Below are positions 1-7,921 of a stretch of 64,000 nt of DNA, in pieces (the stretch's first letter is position 1; every line of letters starts with the position of its first letter). Under the pieces are notes generated by a model that worked only from the letters and a program-made list of their open reading frames with translations, did not search any database and was not told the origin of the DNA. Origin of the DNA: CBDFKF01 sp965248765 (GTDB lineage Bacteria; Pseudomonadota; Alphaproteobacteria; VGEJ01); the NCBI GenBank assembly GCA_965248765.1, contig CBDFKF010000003.1, positions 310,001-374,000 on the forward strand, written 5' to 3'. The position numbers and the translations under genes were made by a program.

Positions 1-68
1 ATTTGTTTGAGCCATTCTCCAGCCGAAACTTCGCTCTCCCTTGGACCATCTTGCCGTTTTCTCGCCAT
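1..68 (-). CDS. Hypothetical protein, N-terminal fragment cut by the window edge
   Basis: A minus-strand reading frame starts with ATG at 68 and runs off the window after 22 codons. A purine-rich ribosome site (GGAAGG) sits about 7 bases upstream of the ATG. The visible residues are basic and hydrophilic (MARKRQDGPRES...). No family can be named from so little sequence. It lies downstream of the HTH gene on the same strand and could be in the same transcript. Confidence 0.3.
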   Translation of the reverse strand, partial: MARKRQDGPRESEVSAGEWLKQ

Positions 69-141
69 CGCGCACCTTCCCACGGAAATTCCGGTTGCCG
101 ACGTGAATCCGAAGCACTGATTTACATGCCGGTCGCGCCTC

Positions 142-333
142 TCATGCGGAAAGCAAGACGCGTTTGACGGCTTCCGGCTCCTTCTGAATCACGCACAGAA
201 GCGTCGCCGCCGGACCGCTGACCCGCCGCGTGCCCTGCTCCCACTTCCAGTACCCGGAGAGACTCATACCGATTAACGGTGCCATCTGCGCCTGCGTGAG
301 GTTGGCCTGCTTGCGGATCTCGCGTGGTGTCAC
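142..333 (-). CDS. HigA-like XRE-family helix-turn-helix protein
   Basis: A 63-residue protein starting at a GTG codon. Residues about 7-40 form a Cro/C1-type helix-turn-helix (NLTQAQMAPLIGMSLSGYWKWEQG), followed by the RRVSGPAATLL segment and a short C-terminal helix that are typical of HigA/MqsA-type antitoxins and their solo relatives. It probably binds DNA as a dimer and represses its own promoter. No HigB-like toxin is visible next to it, and the 145 bases upstream hold no convincing gene, so it is either an orphan antitoxin or the C-terminal half of a longer one. It sits beside an AbiE pair inside a decayed integrative element. Confidence 0.7.
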   Translation of the reverse strand: MTPREIRKQANLTQAQMAPLIGMSLSGYWKWEQGTRRVSGPAATLLCVIQKEPEAVKRVLLSA

Positions 334-478
334 CGAGACGTGAACGATAGCGGGCCGTCGCCCTTCGCGTGAAGCTGCGCAAGCGGCTTAATGTCGTCGG
401 CACCGCCGGGAGTTGGGCACGCAGGCTGCCAAGCCTCATTCGGCGCCAAGTGCGCAACAGGAATTGAATGGCTTAAGG

Positions 479-1483
479 TCAGCGATTGACCTCGATTTCG
501 ATGTCGTGGATCTGTTCAATCAGCGTGTTGAACTCCGGGGCCTTCGCGCTCAACATGCCGGCGGAGAGCATCGCTCCGTAATCGGCCTTCAGGCCGAGCA
601 CGCCGTCGTCGTCCGGGATTAGCCTCAGCCTGCCCCCCAGGCACTCGTCGTAACGGGCGTAGCCGGCGTTGAAAAAGATTTGCTTGTGCCGAACGACGTC
701 TTCAAGAAGGGCTCGATTCGAGATTGCCGACTTGCCGGCATCGTGCCGAGCCAGACAGGTCAGATCGTACCAGTGCCGGACAAGTCGGTCCGGACTGTTT
801 CGCAAATGTCTTCTGTTGCACTCGACATGGATCAGGGTGGCCTTCTCCCAGAACGTTCGTGACGGGGAGAGAACCGTCACGACGGCCACGGGATAGTCGA
901 CACCCTGAGTCACGGGGGCGACATCGGGGCCGATCTCGTGTTGCTCGTTGGGGTCGATGACGTTTCGGCCACCGAACTCCAGGAGGACCTCGCTCGTGAG
1001 GTAGTCATCCTGCGTTTCGACCACGGATGGATAACTGAACCAGACCTTCTCGCCGCTCTCGTCAAACCGGATCTCGTGTCGACCGGAGGTGGCGAGCACC
1101 AGCGCCTCGTCCGCCAGGGCGGGCACAACAACATCGTGAGCATAGCTCTTGACGTAGGATTTCAGGCGGTCGCTGAATTGCTTGATCTTGGTCCCACTGG
1201 CGCTTTCCGAGAACGGATCGAAATCGTCGTCGAAGTAGCGGTAGTCGAGGGTCACGTCCACGTCTTCGGAAAAACGATCAATAATGCCGTAGACCTTCGA
1301 CAGGGATGTCCCGCCCTTGAACGCCATGGGGTGGTGATCCGGGATGGAGAAGAGGGTTCGCAGGACCCAGCAGACCCAGATGTCCTTCTCCAGGACCGCC
1401 GCCCGCCGCCCCAGCCGGGCGGCCGCCGTTTGAAGGATTTCCTTTTGCTCCGCCGCTTTCAGCGACAGATAGGGTTCAGCCAT
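479..1483 (-). CDS. AbiEii-type nucleotidyltransferase toxin
   Basis: A 334-residue protein of the AbiEii/DUF1814 family, the toxin half of type IV toxin-antitoxin/abortive infection systems. The nucleotidyltransferase signature is clear: GGTS at residues 57-60, then the lysine and arginine positions, and SEDVDV at 72-77 holding the paired metal-binding aspartates. A conserved Lys-Ala-Thr-Leu segment lies further on. Family members act as tRNA or protein nucleotidyltransferases that stop growth. The start at 1483 overlaps the end of the upstream antitoxin gene by 8 bases, so the two are translationally coupled. Length and motifs look intact, so the toxin may be functional. Confidence 0.88.
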   Translation of the reverse strand: MAEPYLSLKAAEQKEILQTAAARLGRRAAVLEKDIWVCWVLRTLFSIPDHHPMAFKGGTSLSKVYGIIDRFSEDVDVTLDYRYFDDDFDPFSESASGTKIKQFSDRLKSYVKSYAHDVVVPALADEALVLATSGRHEIRFDESGEKVWFSYPSVVETQDDYLTSEVLLEFGGRNVIDPNEQHEIGPDVAPVTQGVDYPVAVVTVLSPSRTFWEKATLIHVECNRRHLRNSPDRLVRHWYDLTCLARHDAGKSAISNRALLEDVVRHKQIFFNAGYARYDECLGGRLRLIPDDDGVLGLKADYGAMLSAGMLSAKAPEFNTLIEQIHDIEIEVNR

Positions 1484-2081
1484 GAACGGCTTCCTGAGAA
1501 GGGGCGTTCAGGGCGTCGGCCATCCATGCCGGCAAGTCGGCGGCTTTGAGGGTCTCGAACTCTTCCGGACTCAGACCAGAATTGATCCTGGAGATCGTCT
1601 CCGGATTCACGTTCTCCTTGCCGAGATACCAAAGGGCGGAGAGGGCGAGGCCAGTCTTCTTGCCCGCGAACTGAAGCCGTCGCCGGTTCGTCGTGTGCAT
1701 CAATTTGACCGTGATGCTGCCGATACGAAGCGAACGGCTCGAGCCGCTCGTGTAGAACACGGGCGACGTCGGCATCTGAGTGCTGAGCTTGAACCGTCTC
1801 ACGGCTTCCGCGCCATGCACCTGGATGGTCTCGCCATGGTCCCTGGCAATGACCTCCACCACCTCGGACACCTCGGGCATGACGGTACCGACGAACCGGC
1901 TCTTCCTGGGGCGAACGAAAACACCGCGGGCAAGACGCTCGATTTCGCCTTCCGCGACGAGGCGCGACAGGGCTCTGTCCACAGCGCCGCGCGGCCCGTG
2001 CTTCAGAAAGCGCGAACTCGTGAACGGCTTGCCCCTGGGTAGCCTTCGTATGCGGGTGCGAACGGTTTCTGTCGTAGACAT
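1476..2081 (-). CDS. AbiEi-type antitoxin (DUF6088-like)
   Basis: A 201-residue protein with an N-terminal winged helix (SSRFLKHGPRGAVDRALSRL, then LVAEGEIERLARGVFVRP), the hallmark of AbiEi-type antitoxin repressors. The C-terminal part (residues about 85-190) is the antitoxin domain with the FYTSGSSR and LGKENVNPETI segments. In characterised AbiE systems this protein represses the operon by binding inverted repeats and neutralises the toxin without a direct complex (type IV mode). It is the first gene of the pair and overlaps the AbiEii start by 8 bases. It looks complete. The promoter would lie at 2082-2160, where no clear -10/-35 pair is visible to me. Confidence 0.82.
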   Translation of the reverse strand: MSTTETVRTRIRRLPRGKPFTSSRFLKHGPRGAVDRALSRLVAEGEIERLARGVFVRPRKSRFVGTVMPEVSEVVEVIARDHGETIQVHGAEAVRRFKLSTQMPTSPVFYTSGSSRSLRIGSITVKLMHTTNRRRLQFAGKKTGLALSALWYLGKENVNPETISRINSGLSPEEFETLKAADLPAWMADALNAPSQEAVHG

Positions 2082-2210
2082 GGTGTTGGCTCCTCCGTGT
2101 CCGAAAAACTAGGTGATTTTCGGACACAATGCAAGGCACCAATCTGAACAAACCCAAAGGTCGAACTTAACCTGGGCGGCCGGCGGCGTCATTCCGAGAC
2201 GCCGCGGCGG

Positions 2211-2649
2211 TCATGCTCCTTCAAGGCCGCGGCGAGCTTGGAGCTCACCCGGACCGTGGCCCAGCGCGGCGGCCAGCAGATCGGCATGAGAGAACACCGC
2301 CTGGCGCTCGCTCCGATGTTCCACCGCCCACCCGGTCATCGCTGCCCACGAGCGCGGCCAGAGAGACCGATTTCGGCGTCGACAGCGTGACATCGCGCCC
2401 CGGACGGCAATAGATGTTGCCTTCCCTGTCCCGCTTGCCGAGCTGCGGCCCGTCCGGCACCTTACCTTCCAGCACCGCTTTGAAGGTTGCGGGATCGACC
2501 GGACTGGAGAGCCCGAGCGCGTCCGCGCTCTTGCTGGCCCAGGCGCTTGCGGCCTTGTGCGCCGGGTCGTCCTTGGCGTACTAGCCGTCCCGCTCGTAGT
2601 AGGTGACACCCTGCGCGGGCGAAACGATCTTGCCGACCGAAGCTACCAT
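2211..2649 (-). pseudogene. Remnant of a MobF/TrwC-type conjugative relaxase
   Basis: Reading from the ATG at 2649, the protein opens like a TrwC/TraI relaxase (VASVGKIVSPAQGVTYYERDG). An in-frame TAG at 2581-2583 replaces the expected Tyr. Beyond the stop the same frame continues as ...AHKAASAWASKSADALGL... to KSVSLAALVGSDDRV and then shifts frame. The tail (AVFSHADLLAAALGHGPGE) resembles the start of the helicase half of such proteins. The catalytic histidine triad region is missing, so an internal deletion joined the relaxase N-terminus to the helicase start. It cannot make a working relaxase. It marks the element as once mobilisable. Confidence 0.75.
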
Positions 2650-2674
2650 TGCAGCCCTCTCGGACGGTCGAGCA

Positions 2675-2712
2675 CCTATGTTCACTGCATGAAACCATGC
2701 AGTGAACATAGG
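2675..2712. repeat. Perfect 17-bp inverted repeat with a 4-base loop
   Basis: The left arm cctatgttcactgcatg (2675-2691) and its exact reverse complement (2696-2712) flank the loop AAAC. It lies 26 bases upstream of the relaxase start codon on the relaxase's 5' side. There is no T-run on either strand, so it is unlikely to be an ordinary terminator. Position and perfection fit an operator for the relaxase gene or a relaxase/oriT-type hairpin; which one is inference. Confidence 0.75.
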
Positions 2713-2762
2713 CAGAACAAAGGCCGGTCGCAAATCCGCGCTGGAGTGCACGAAATGCCGCC

Positions 2763-2909
2763 TTACTTCTTTCTTCTGTTGGGTCGTTGCGTCAAAGCAG
2801 AGCCTGCCGCCGACTTTGCGGCCGCGCTGGACTTGGGGTCACGCAGCACCTTGCCGGCGGCCGACGCCGCTTTCATGCTTGTCACTTCCTTGTTCGACTT
2901 GCGAGCCAT
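2763..2909 (-). CDS. Small basic alanine/lysine/serine-rich protein (48 aa)
   Basis: This short gene starts at the ATG at 2909 with a GGGGG-rich purine stretch upstream and ends in TAA at 2763. The product is MARKSNKEVTSMKAASAAGK... ending NRRKK: very basic, low in hydrophobics, with a repeated AAxxA/K-S-A pattern. I recognise it only as the type of small protein often left next to Fic genes in alphaproteobacterial mobile regions. It lies downstream of the Fic gene on the same strand, 150 bases from its end. Codon choice is GC-biased and reads as real coding sequence. Its function is unknown; a nucleic-acid-binding or Fic-accessory role is possible. Confidence 0.6.
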   Translation of the reverse strand: MARKSNKEVTSMKAASAAGKVLRDPKSSAAAKSAAGSALTQRPNRRKK

Positions 2910-3059
2910 CCGAAATCACCCCCTTTCGTCCATAAATTGTGCCGAGACTCGTCGTCAGCACCGTATATAGGGGCTGTCTGGTCATGTTCAATCGGTGGTT
3001 GGCGCAGCGGGCCGTTGTGCAAGAACAGGTGCGAGCCGGATTTCCACCCTGCCGGACTC

Positions 3060-3628
3060 TCACGCGAGCGCTTGGCGGACGCATCGCCTGATGGCGTCAT
3101 GATCTCCCGCGTGGGAGTGTCGGCAGGCTTCCATCCAGGCGACGCGGTCGGGCCGCGTTAGGTCGATTACGTGGCCGGCCCGCTCGGCAAGTTGCTCCAA
3201 ATATTGGAGTTGCGTTCGACGGTTGCCCTCCCGAAAGGGATGGACGTGATTGACATCGCCCAAAATCGGCCCCGCCCCGTCGGCGAACTCCTCCGGGCTC
3301 GTGCCCTGGAAATGGGCCGCAGCCACAATCCGGCGATGCGCATCCGCCATGCCGGGGTTTCGATGAACCGTCTCGGCTGGATTTGGGTGCCACCCTTGCT
3401 GATCTCGACAGTGCGGATCTCGCCCGCCCATTCGTAGATGTCTTGGAACAGATGGCAGTGAATGGCGCTCAGATGATCGAGGTCGAAATCACCCGTGGGA
3501 AGCGTTTCAAGAACCCGCTGCGCCACAAGCTGCCGCTCGGCCGCCTCAAGTGTCGAAGCGTCTCTGATTTTCAGCTTGTTTCGGAGAACCGCGAACTCCG
3601 GCGGATAGCAGTAGTCGGGGTCGCTCAT
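3060..3628 (-). pseudogene. Fic-domain protein adenylyltransferase (toxin), frameshifted
   Basis: From the ATG at 3628 the protein begins MSDPDYCYPPEFAVLRNKL and continues through the conserved region before the active site (HLFQDIYEWAGEIRT). At about 3355-3370 a run of C residues causes a shift (ETPAWR in one frame, NPGMADAHRR in the next). The second frame carries the Fic motif HPFREGNRRT at about 3215-3245 and runs to a stop at 3060. The motif keeps the catalytic His and the FREGN loop; the usual second Gly is Arg. Fic enzymes transfer AMP to target proteins such as gyrase. The ATGA overlap at 3625-3628 couples it to the antitoxin gene. A two-base insertion fits the alignment of the two frames. 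Confidence 0.85.
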
Positions 3629-3849
3629 TCGGCCGCAGCAATATCCTCACGGGCTTGGAATTTCCGCAATATGAAAGTGCGGCGATCCTCGGGAGGCCCC
3701 CCCTCGCGCTCGAACATCTCGACCATGGCGACCTCTTCAGGCAGAAGTGGGTTCGCTTCGATCGCCTGCAAGTGCATAGCCACAGCGAGACGCTTGCGGA
3801 CTGCGCCGACCTTATGCCCCCTGCGATCGTTTCCCAACTTGTCATACAT
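3625..3849 (-). CDS. Probable Fic antitoxin (VbhA-like small helical protein)
   Basis: A 74-residue protein from the ATG at 3849, five bases after the integrase stop; a GTG at 3861 is an alternative start. It overlaps the Fic start by ATGA. The centre (RKRLAVAMHLQAIEANPL) and the following helix (PEEVAMVEMFEREGG) resemble the small proteins that precede Fic toxins and insert an inhibitory helix into the Fic active site. The classical inhibitory motif is S/T-x-x-x-E-G/N. Here the nearest match is A-I-E-A, without the Ser/Thr and with Ala after the Glu, so inhibition may be weakened or use another contact. The antitoxin role rests on operon position plus this resemblance. Confidence 0.65.
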   Translation of the reverse strand: MYDKLGNDRRGHKVGAVRKRLAVAMHLQAIEANPLLPEEVAMVEMFEREGGPPEDRRTFILRKFQAREDIAAAE

Positions 3850-3854
3850 CCCAC

Positions 3855-5210
3855 CTACCACGATTCCCCGTGCGAAGCAGCGGAAGAAGGCTGGCGAAAG
3901 GCGGGTGATGAGGTAATGCCGTTTGCGGCAAGATGCCCACCCGTCCCAACGGCTTCGCCTATGTTACCGGACGGTGCCGTCCCGTTCATCAACGCGTCGA
4001 TCCGATCAGCGATCCGTTGCGCCGGGGTGCGGAGTTGGGCAAGGGTCCAGTCGGCGGCGTAGCCTTCGGTCACGTCGTTGGGCCGGGCATGATTGACCAG
4101 CCGCTTTGTCAGCGTTGCCGGCAGCATCAGATCGCGTTCGGCGACGGTGATGAAGCAGTTGCGGAAGCCGTGGAACCAGAACTTGGCGCCACCGACTTCG
4201 GTGATGCGGGCGTAAAGGTGGTGCGGGTCCTCGACGTGCCCCGAGGCGCTGGTGAGCGACGGGAACACCGAGGGACGGATGTTCTCCGGCAGGCCGTCAC
4301 ATTCCGCCCGGCGCCGTTCGAGGATCGTTGCCAATTGCCGGGTGATGGGGAGCTCCAGCGGAACGCCCGTCTTGGTCTCCTCGACCCGGAAAAAGAGCGC
4401 CGTCATGTCCACGCGCTCCCAGCTAAGGGTCAGCACCTCGTCACGGCGCATGCCGGTATAGAGCCCAAACCAGAGCGCGTCCCGGATCGCGGGGTTGTTC
4501 ACCTCGGCTTCGATGCCAGCGCGCCAGCAGGGCAGCACTTCGTCGGGTGTCGATATCTTGCGCCGCACCTTGCGGTGGAACTTGCCGCCCCCCGCGAGCC
4601 ACAGATCGACGGGATTGCGCAAGCCTTCAAGATCGACGCAGGGGCGACGATAGACTGAACGCAACAGGGACATCGCTCTATTGGCCGGCGACCAGCCGTG
4701 ATTCTCGGTGATACGGTTGAAGCGCTCCTCGACATCCTGGCGGCCGATGGCATCGATCGGGCGGGTCAGCCAGTCGCCGAGATAGCGGTTGGCCTCGTAA
4801 CGATAGAGCTTGTCGGTACGATGCGACCGGTTGGGATTGGCCGCCATGTAACTCTCGAAGGCGCCCTGCAGGGTCTGCATGGCGCGCGCTTCTGCCCGCT
4901 TGCCCGCCGGATCACCGCCGTCGGCGACCTGGCCCAACAGCTTTTGAGCCAGGCGGCGCGCTTGGTCGGGGGCGTACTTGCCGTAGCGCCCGATGACCAC
5001 GCGCTTGTTGGGCGCCTTGCGCCCGCCGTCCCCGGCCCGGTAGTTGACCAGGAACGACTTGATGCCGGACGGGTGCACCCGTACCCCGAAGCCGGTCAGT
5101 TTCTCGTCCCAGGCTATCCACGGCTTGTCGGCGGCTTCGAGAGCCTCGACGGCCCGCTTCGTGAGTAGCAGCTTGACGTTCGCGGTGCGCTTTGCAGATG
5201 GTGTTTCCAT
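3855..5210 (-). CDS. Tyrosine-recombinase integrase of a genomic island
   Basis: A 451-residue integrase of the P4/IntS type. Residues about 10-100 form the Arm-DNA-binding DUF4102 domain (KLTGFGVRVHPSG), 115-200 the SAM-like core-binding domain, and 215-390 the catalytic domain. The catalytic set is complete: Arg255 (GMRR), Lys280 (ETKTG), His347 and Arg350 (FHGFR), His374 (LVNH) and Tyr384 (EGYAADW). The start is 190 bases from a tRNA-fMet 3' fragment, the expected att site, and transcription runs away from it. The last 60 residues are an extra low-complexity tail. The Fic antitoxin follows five bases downstream, so the addiction module is probably co-transcribed with the integrase. Confidence 0.93.
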   Translation of the reverse strand: METPSAKRTANVKLLLTKRAVEALEAADKPWIAWDEKLTGFGVRVHPSGIKSFLVNYRAGDGGRKAPNKRVVIGRYGKYAPDQARRLAQKLLGQVADGGDPAGKRAEARAMQTLQGAFESYMAANPNRSHRTDKLYRYEANRYLGDWLTRPIDAIGRQDVEERFNRITENHGWSPANRAMSLLRSVYRRPCVDLEGLRNPVDLWLAGGGKFHRKVRRKISTPDEVLPCWRAGIEAEVNNPAIRDALWFGLYTGMRRDEVLTLSWERVDMTALFFRVEETKTGVPLELPITRQLATILERRRAECDGLPENIRPSVFPSLTSASGHVEDPHHLYARITEVGGAKFWFHGFRNCFITVAERDLMLPATLTKRLVNHARPNDVTEGYAADWTLAQLRTPAQRIADRIDALMNGTAPSGNIGEAVGTGGHLAANGITSSPAFRQPSSAASHGESW

Positions 5211-5401
5211 GCCGACGATTATCGCTCGCCGATCGATGAAGTCAACACTGAGATCAACACCAGATATCGATTGGGAGCGCGCTGCGGCGCAGATTAGGGC
5301 AAGTGGAATGCCTAGAAATATCCTACAACCTACTGTATTTACGATATTTTAGAGAACGTCAGCGTATCTGAGCGCCGTGTGGCGCAAACTTGCAGGTGAG
5401 T

Positions 5402-5445
5402 CTCAAAACCTGAAGGTCGTAGGTTCAAATCCTACCTCCGCAACT
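5402..5445 (+). other. Attachment site: 3' end of an initiator tRNA (tRNA-fMet) gene
   Basis: The segment contains the 3' anticodon stem (aacctgaaggtcg), a complete T-arm (gtaggttcaaatcctac) and the acceptor 3' strand ctccgca followed by AACTA. It matches the 3' half of alphaproteobacterial tRNA-fMet with few differences. The bases upstream do not form the D-arm or the 5' acceptor strand, and the anticodon loop is altered, so this is not a working tRNA gene. It is the duplicate left by site-specific integration. Because the fragment keeps the 3' end on the right, the intact tRNA should lie left of the window, with the element between. Confidence 0.8.
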
Positions 5446-5454
5446 AAGACAAAG

Positions 5455-5480
5455 CCCTGAAAACACTGTCGTTTTCAGGG
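5455..5480. terminator. Hairpin after the attachment site
   Basis: CCCTGAAAAC (5455-5464) pairs perfectly with GTTTTCAGGG (5471-5480) across a six-base loop. It follows the tRNA-like 3' end by about ten bases, where a tRNA terminator would be. No T-run follows on the plus strand (ATATCC), so termination would be weak. It may be a piece of the original tRNA downstream region carried into the duplicate. Confidence 0.45.
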
Positions 5481-5534
5481 ATATCCAACTTGGCTGGCTA
5501 GCGGCAAGACGTAAGCATACCGTAAGCGGAGTCA

Positions 5535-7772
5535 TTATAACTTCCGCGCAATATGGCGTAGGTTTGGCGGAGTTGGCCTTCCGGAGTCGTTCAGCCACTC
5601 GTCGAGCTTTGACCAACGGCGCCGTCCCGAGACGTTGCGCACGGCGATGGCCACCGCCTTCTTCTGTCCGACCAGCACGACCAGCCGTTTGCCGCGCGTC
5701 ACGCCGGTGTAGAGCAGGTTCCGCTGGAGCATCGTGTAGTGTTGCGTCAGGAGGGGGATAACGACGGCGGGATACTCCGAGCCCTGGCTCTTGTGAATCG
5801 TCGCGGCGTATGCCGGAACCAGCGTGTCGAGCTCGCCGAAGCCATAGGCGACGGCGCGCCCGTCGAAACGCGCAGTCAGCTCGCCTTCATCGGGATCGAC
5901 ATCGTCGACATAGCCGATGTCGCCATTATAGATTTCCTTGTCGTAATCGTTTTCGATCTGCATCACCTTGTCGCCGGGCGCGAAGGTCCAGCCGAAGCGT
6001 TCGACCTTGCGCTCGCCGGCCGGGTTGAGGGCGGCCTGCAGTTCGATGTTGAGCGAGCGGGCGCCGGCACCGCCGCGGTTCATCGGGCACAGCACCTGGA
6101 TGTCGCGCACCGGATCGAACCCGAAGCGCTTCGGGATGCGCGTCTTCACCAACTCGATGATCATCGGCACCGCGGTTTCCGGATCGTCCGCTTGCACGAA
6201 GTAGAAGTCGCTGTCGCCCTCGGGCTTGGAAAGATTAGGAATGGCGCCCCGGTTGATCCCGTGCGCGATGGTGACGATCCGGCTTCGCGCCGCTTGGCGG
6301 AATACCTCGGTCAGCCGAACGACGGGAACCGCACCGGAGACGATGACGTCAGCGAGCACCTGGCCCGGACCGACGGAGGGCAGTTGGTCGATGTCGCCCA
6401 CGATCAGCAGCGCGGCAGTGTCGGGGACCGCTTTCAGCAACGCCTGCATCAGCATGACATCCACCATCGAGGTCTCATCGACGACCAGCAGGCCGCAGTC
6501 GAGAGGATTGTCTGCATCGCGCTTGAACCCGCCGCCCCTGGGATCGACTCCGAGCAGCCGGTGGATCGTCATGGCTTCAAACCCGGTGGCCTCTGTCATC
6601 CGCTTGGCGGCGCGGCCGGTCGGCGCGCAGAGCAGCAGGGTCACGCCCTTGGCGGCCAGGATGCGCAGGATGGCGTTGACGATGGTCGTCTTGCCCACGC
6701 CCGGCCCGCCGGTAATGACCATGGCCTTGGAAGTCAGGGCCAGGCGAACAGCATCGGCCTGGCTCGCCGCAAGCGACAGGCCGGTCTTCCCCTCGACCCA
6801 GGGCAGCGCTTTGCCGGCATCGATATCCGGCCAGGGCAGCTTACCGCCCACGATCTTCAGAATCCGTTCGCAAATCGCCCGTTCGGCCCGGTACAGGCCG
6901 CCAAGGAATATACAGGGAGTTCCGGCGACCGTGTCCGCGACCACCGTTCCCTCGGCCAGTTCGAAGTCCAGAGCGGTCTGAACCAACGCGTTTGGGACTT
7001 CCAGCAATTCGACGGCGAGCGGCGCAAGCTCCTCGGACGGCAGGCCGCAATGACCGTCGTCCATCGCCTCGGTGAGCGCATAGGCAATGCCCGCACGCAC
7101 CCGGATCATGGCCGTCTTCTCGATACCGAGCTTCATGGCGATCGCGTCGGCGGTCTTGAATCCGATGCCGCGAATATCCCGTGCGAGGCGATATGGGTTC
7201 TCGGTCATGACCTGAACGGCATCCAAGCCGTAGGTCTTGTACATCCGCACCGCGCGCGCCGTGCCGACGCCATGGCTGTGCAGGAAAACCATGATCTCGC
7301 GGATGACTTTCTGTTCCGCCCAGGCGTCGGTGATGCGTTTGGCCCGTACTCGGCCGATTCCGGTCACCTCGCGCAACCGTTCCGGCTCCGCCTCGATGAT
7401 GTCGAACACCTTCTCGCCGAACGCCCTGACCATTTTCCCGGCGTAGACCGGTCCGATGCCTTGGATCATGCCGGAGCCGAGGTATTTCTCGATGCCCTCG
7501 ATCGACGACGGCTCCGAGGTGCGCAGGAAGCGCGCCTTGAATTGCTGACCATGGGTGCGGTCGTTGATCCATTCCCCCGATGCCGTAATCCACTCTCCGG
7601 CCGACACCATGGCGGCGTGGCCGACGACCGTCACGAGATCGCGATGGCCTCGGGCCTTTGTTCTCAGAACGCAGAACCCGTTATCGGCATTGTGAAACGT
7701 CACGCGCTCGACGAGGCCAGCCAGAACCTCCTGGGTTGACGATTCCGGTTGCGGTTTGACTACGCCGCTCAT
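5535..7772 (-). CDS. recD2: RecD2-type ATP-dependent DNA helicase
   Basis: A 745-residue SF1B helicase. Residues 100-215 hold helix-hairpin-helix repeats (GIGPVYAGKM, VTGIGRVRAKRI, IRGIGFKTADAIA), as in RecD2. Walker A is GGPGVGKTT at 355-363, Walker B DETSM at 432-436, and motif III GDIDQLPSVGPG at 459-470. The C-terminal motif with ATIHKSQGSEYPAVV completes the set. RecD2 proteins unwind 5'-3' and act in repair outside RecBCD. At this length with an N-terminal OB/HhH extension it is not RecD of RecBCD. It stands alone on the minus strand between the att site and a restriction gene remnant. A shadow frame runs almost the full length on the other strand and is not a gene. Confidence 0.9.
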   Translation of the reverse strand: MSGVVKPQPESSTQEVLAGLVERVTFHNADNGFCVLRTKARGHRDLVTVVGHAAMVSAGEWITASGEWINDRTHGQQFKARFLRTSEPSSIEGIEKYLGSGMIQGIGPVYAGKMVRAFGEKVFDIIEAEPERLREVTGIGRVRAKRITDAWAEQKVIREIMVFLHSHGVGTARAVRMYKTYGLDAVQVMTENPYRLARDIRGIGFKTADAIAMKLGIEKTAMIRVRAGIAYALTEAMDDGHCGLPSEELAPLAVELLEVPNALVQTALDFELAEGTVVADTVAGTPCIFLGGLYRAERAICERILKIVGGKLPWPDIDAGKALPWVEGKTGLSLAASQADAVRLALTSKAMVITGGPGVGKTTIVNAILRILAAKGVTLLLCAPTGRAAKRMTEATGFEAMTIHRLLGVDPRGGGFKRDADNPLDCGLLVVDETSMVDVMLMQALLKAVPDTAALLIVGDIDQLPSVGPGQVLADVIVSGAVPVVRLTEVFRQAARSRIVTIAHGINRGAIPNLSKPEGDSDFYFVQADDPETAVPMIIELVKTRIPKRFGFDPVRDIQVLCPMNRGGAGARSLNIELQAALNPAGERKVERFGWTFAPGDKVMQIENDYDKEIYNGDIGYVDDVDPDEGELTARFDGRAVAYGFGELDTLVPAYAATIHKSQGSEYPAVVIPLLTQHYTMLQRNLLYTGVTRGKRLVVLVGQKKAVAIAVRNVSGRRRWSKLDEWLNDSGRPTPPNLRHIARKL

Positions 7773-7921
7773 GACGTGCCGAGCGCGGTGGCGGTCAACA
7801 AGTCCTTGACGACATCGAACTGCCGCGCCCGCCTCGCGACGTGTTCCCGTCGTGCTCTTTCACTCCAGCGTCTTGCATTCGCCGGCTGCAGCCAGCGGTC
7901 TCGAGTGTTCAGGCGTCATGG

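Noticed and set aside
122..457. A 111-residue frame overlapping the HTH gene
   Set aside because: It is in a different frame, Arg-rich, and has no domain; the HTH frame explains the region.
5380..5445. A complete tRNA gene
   Set aside because: Only the T-arm, acceptor 3' strand and part of the anticodon arm are present. The D-arm and 5' acceptor strand are missing, so it is an att duplicate.
5739..7739. A 666-codon plus-strand open frame
   Set aside because: It is the antisense of the RecD2 helicase, which has all helicase motifs; the antisense product is Arg/Asp/His-rich with no domain.
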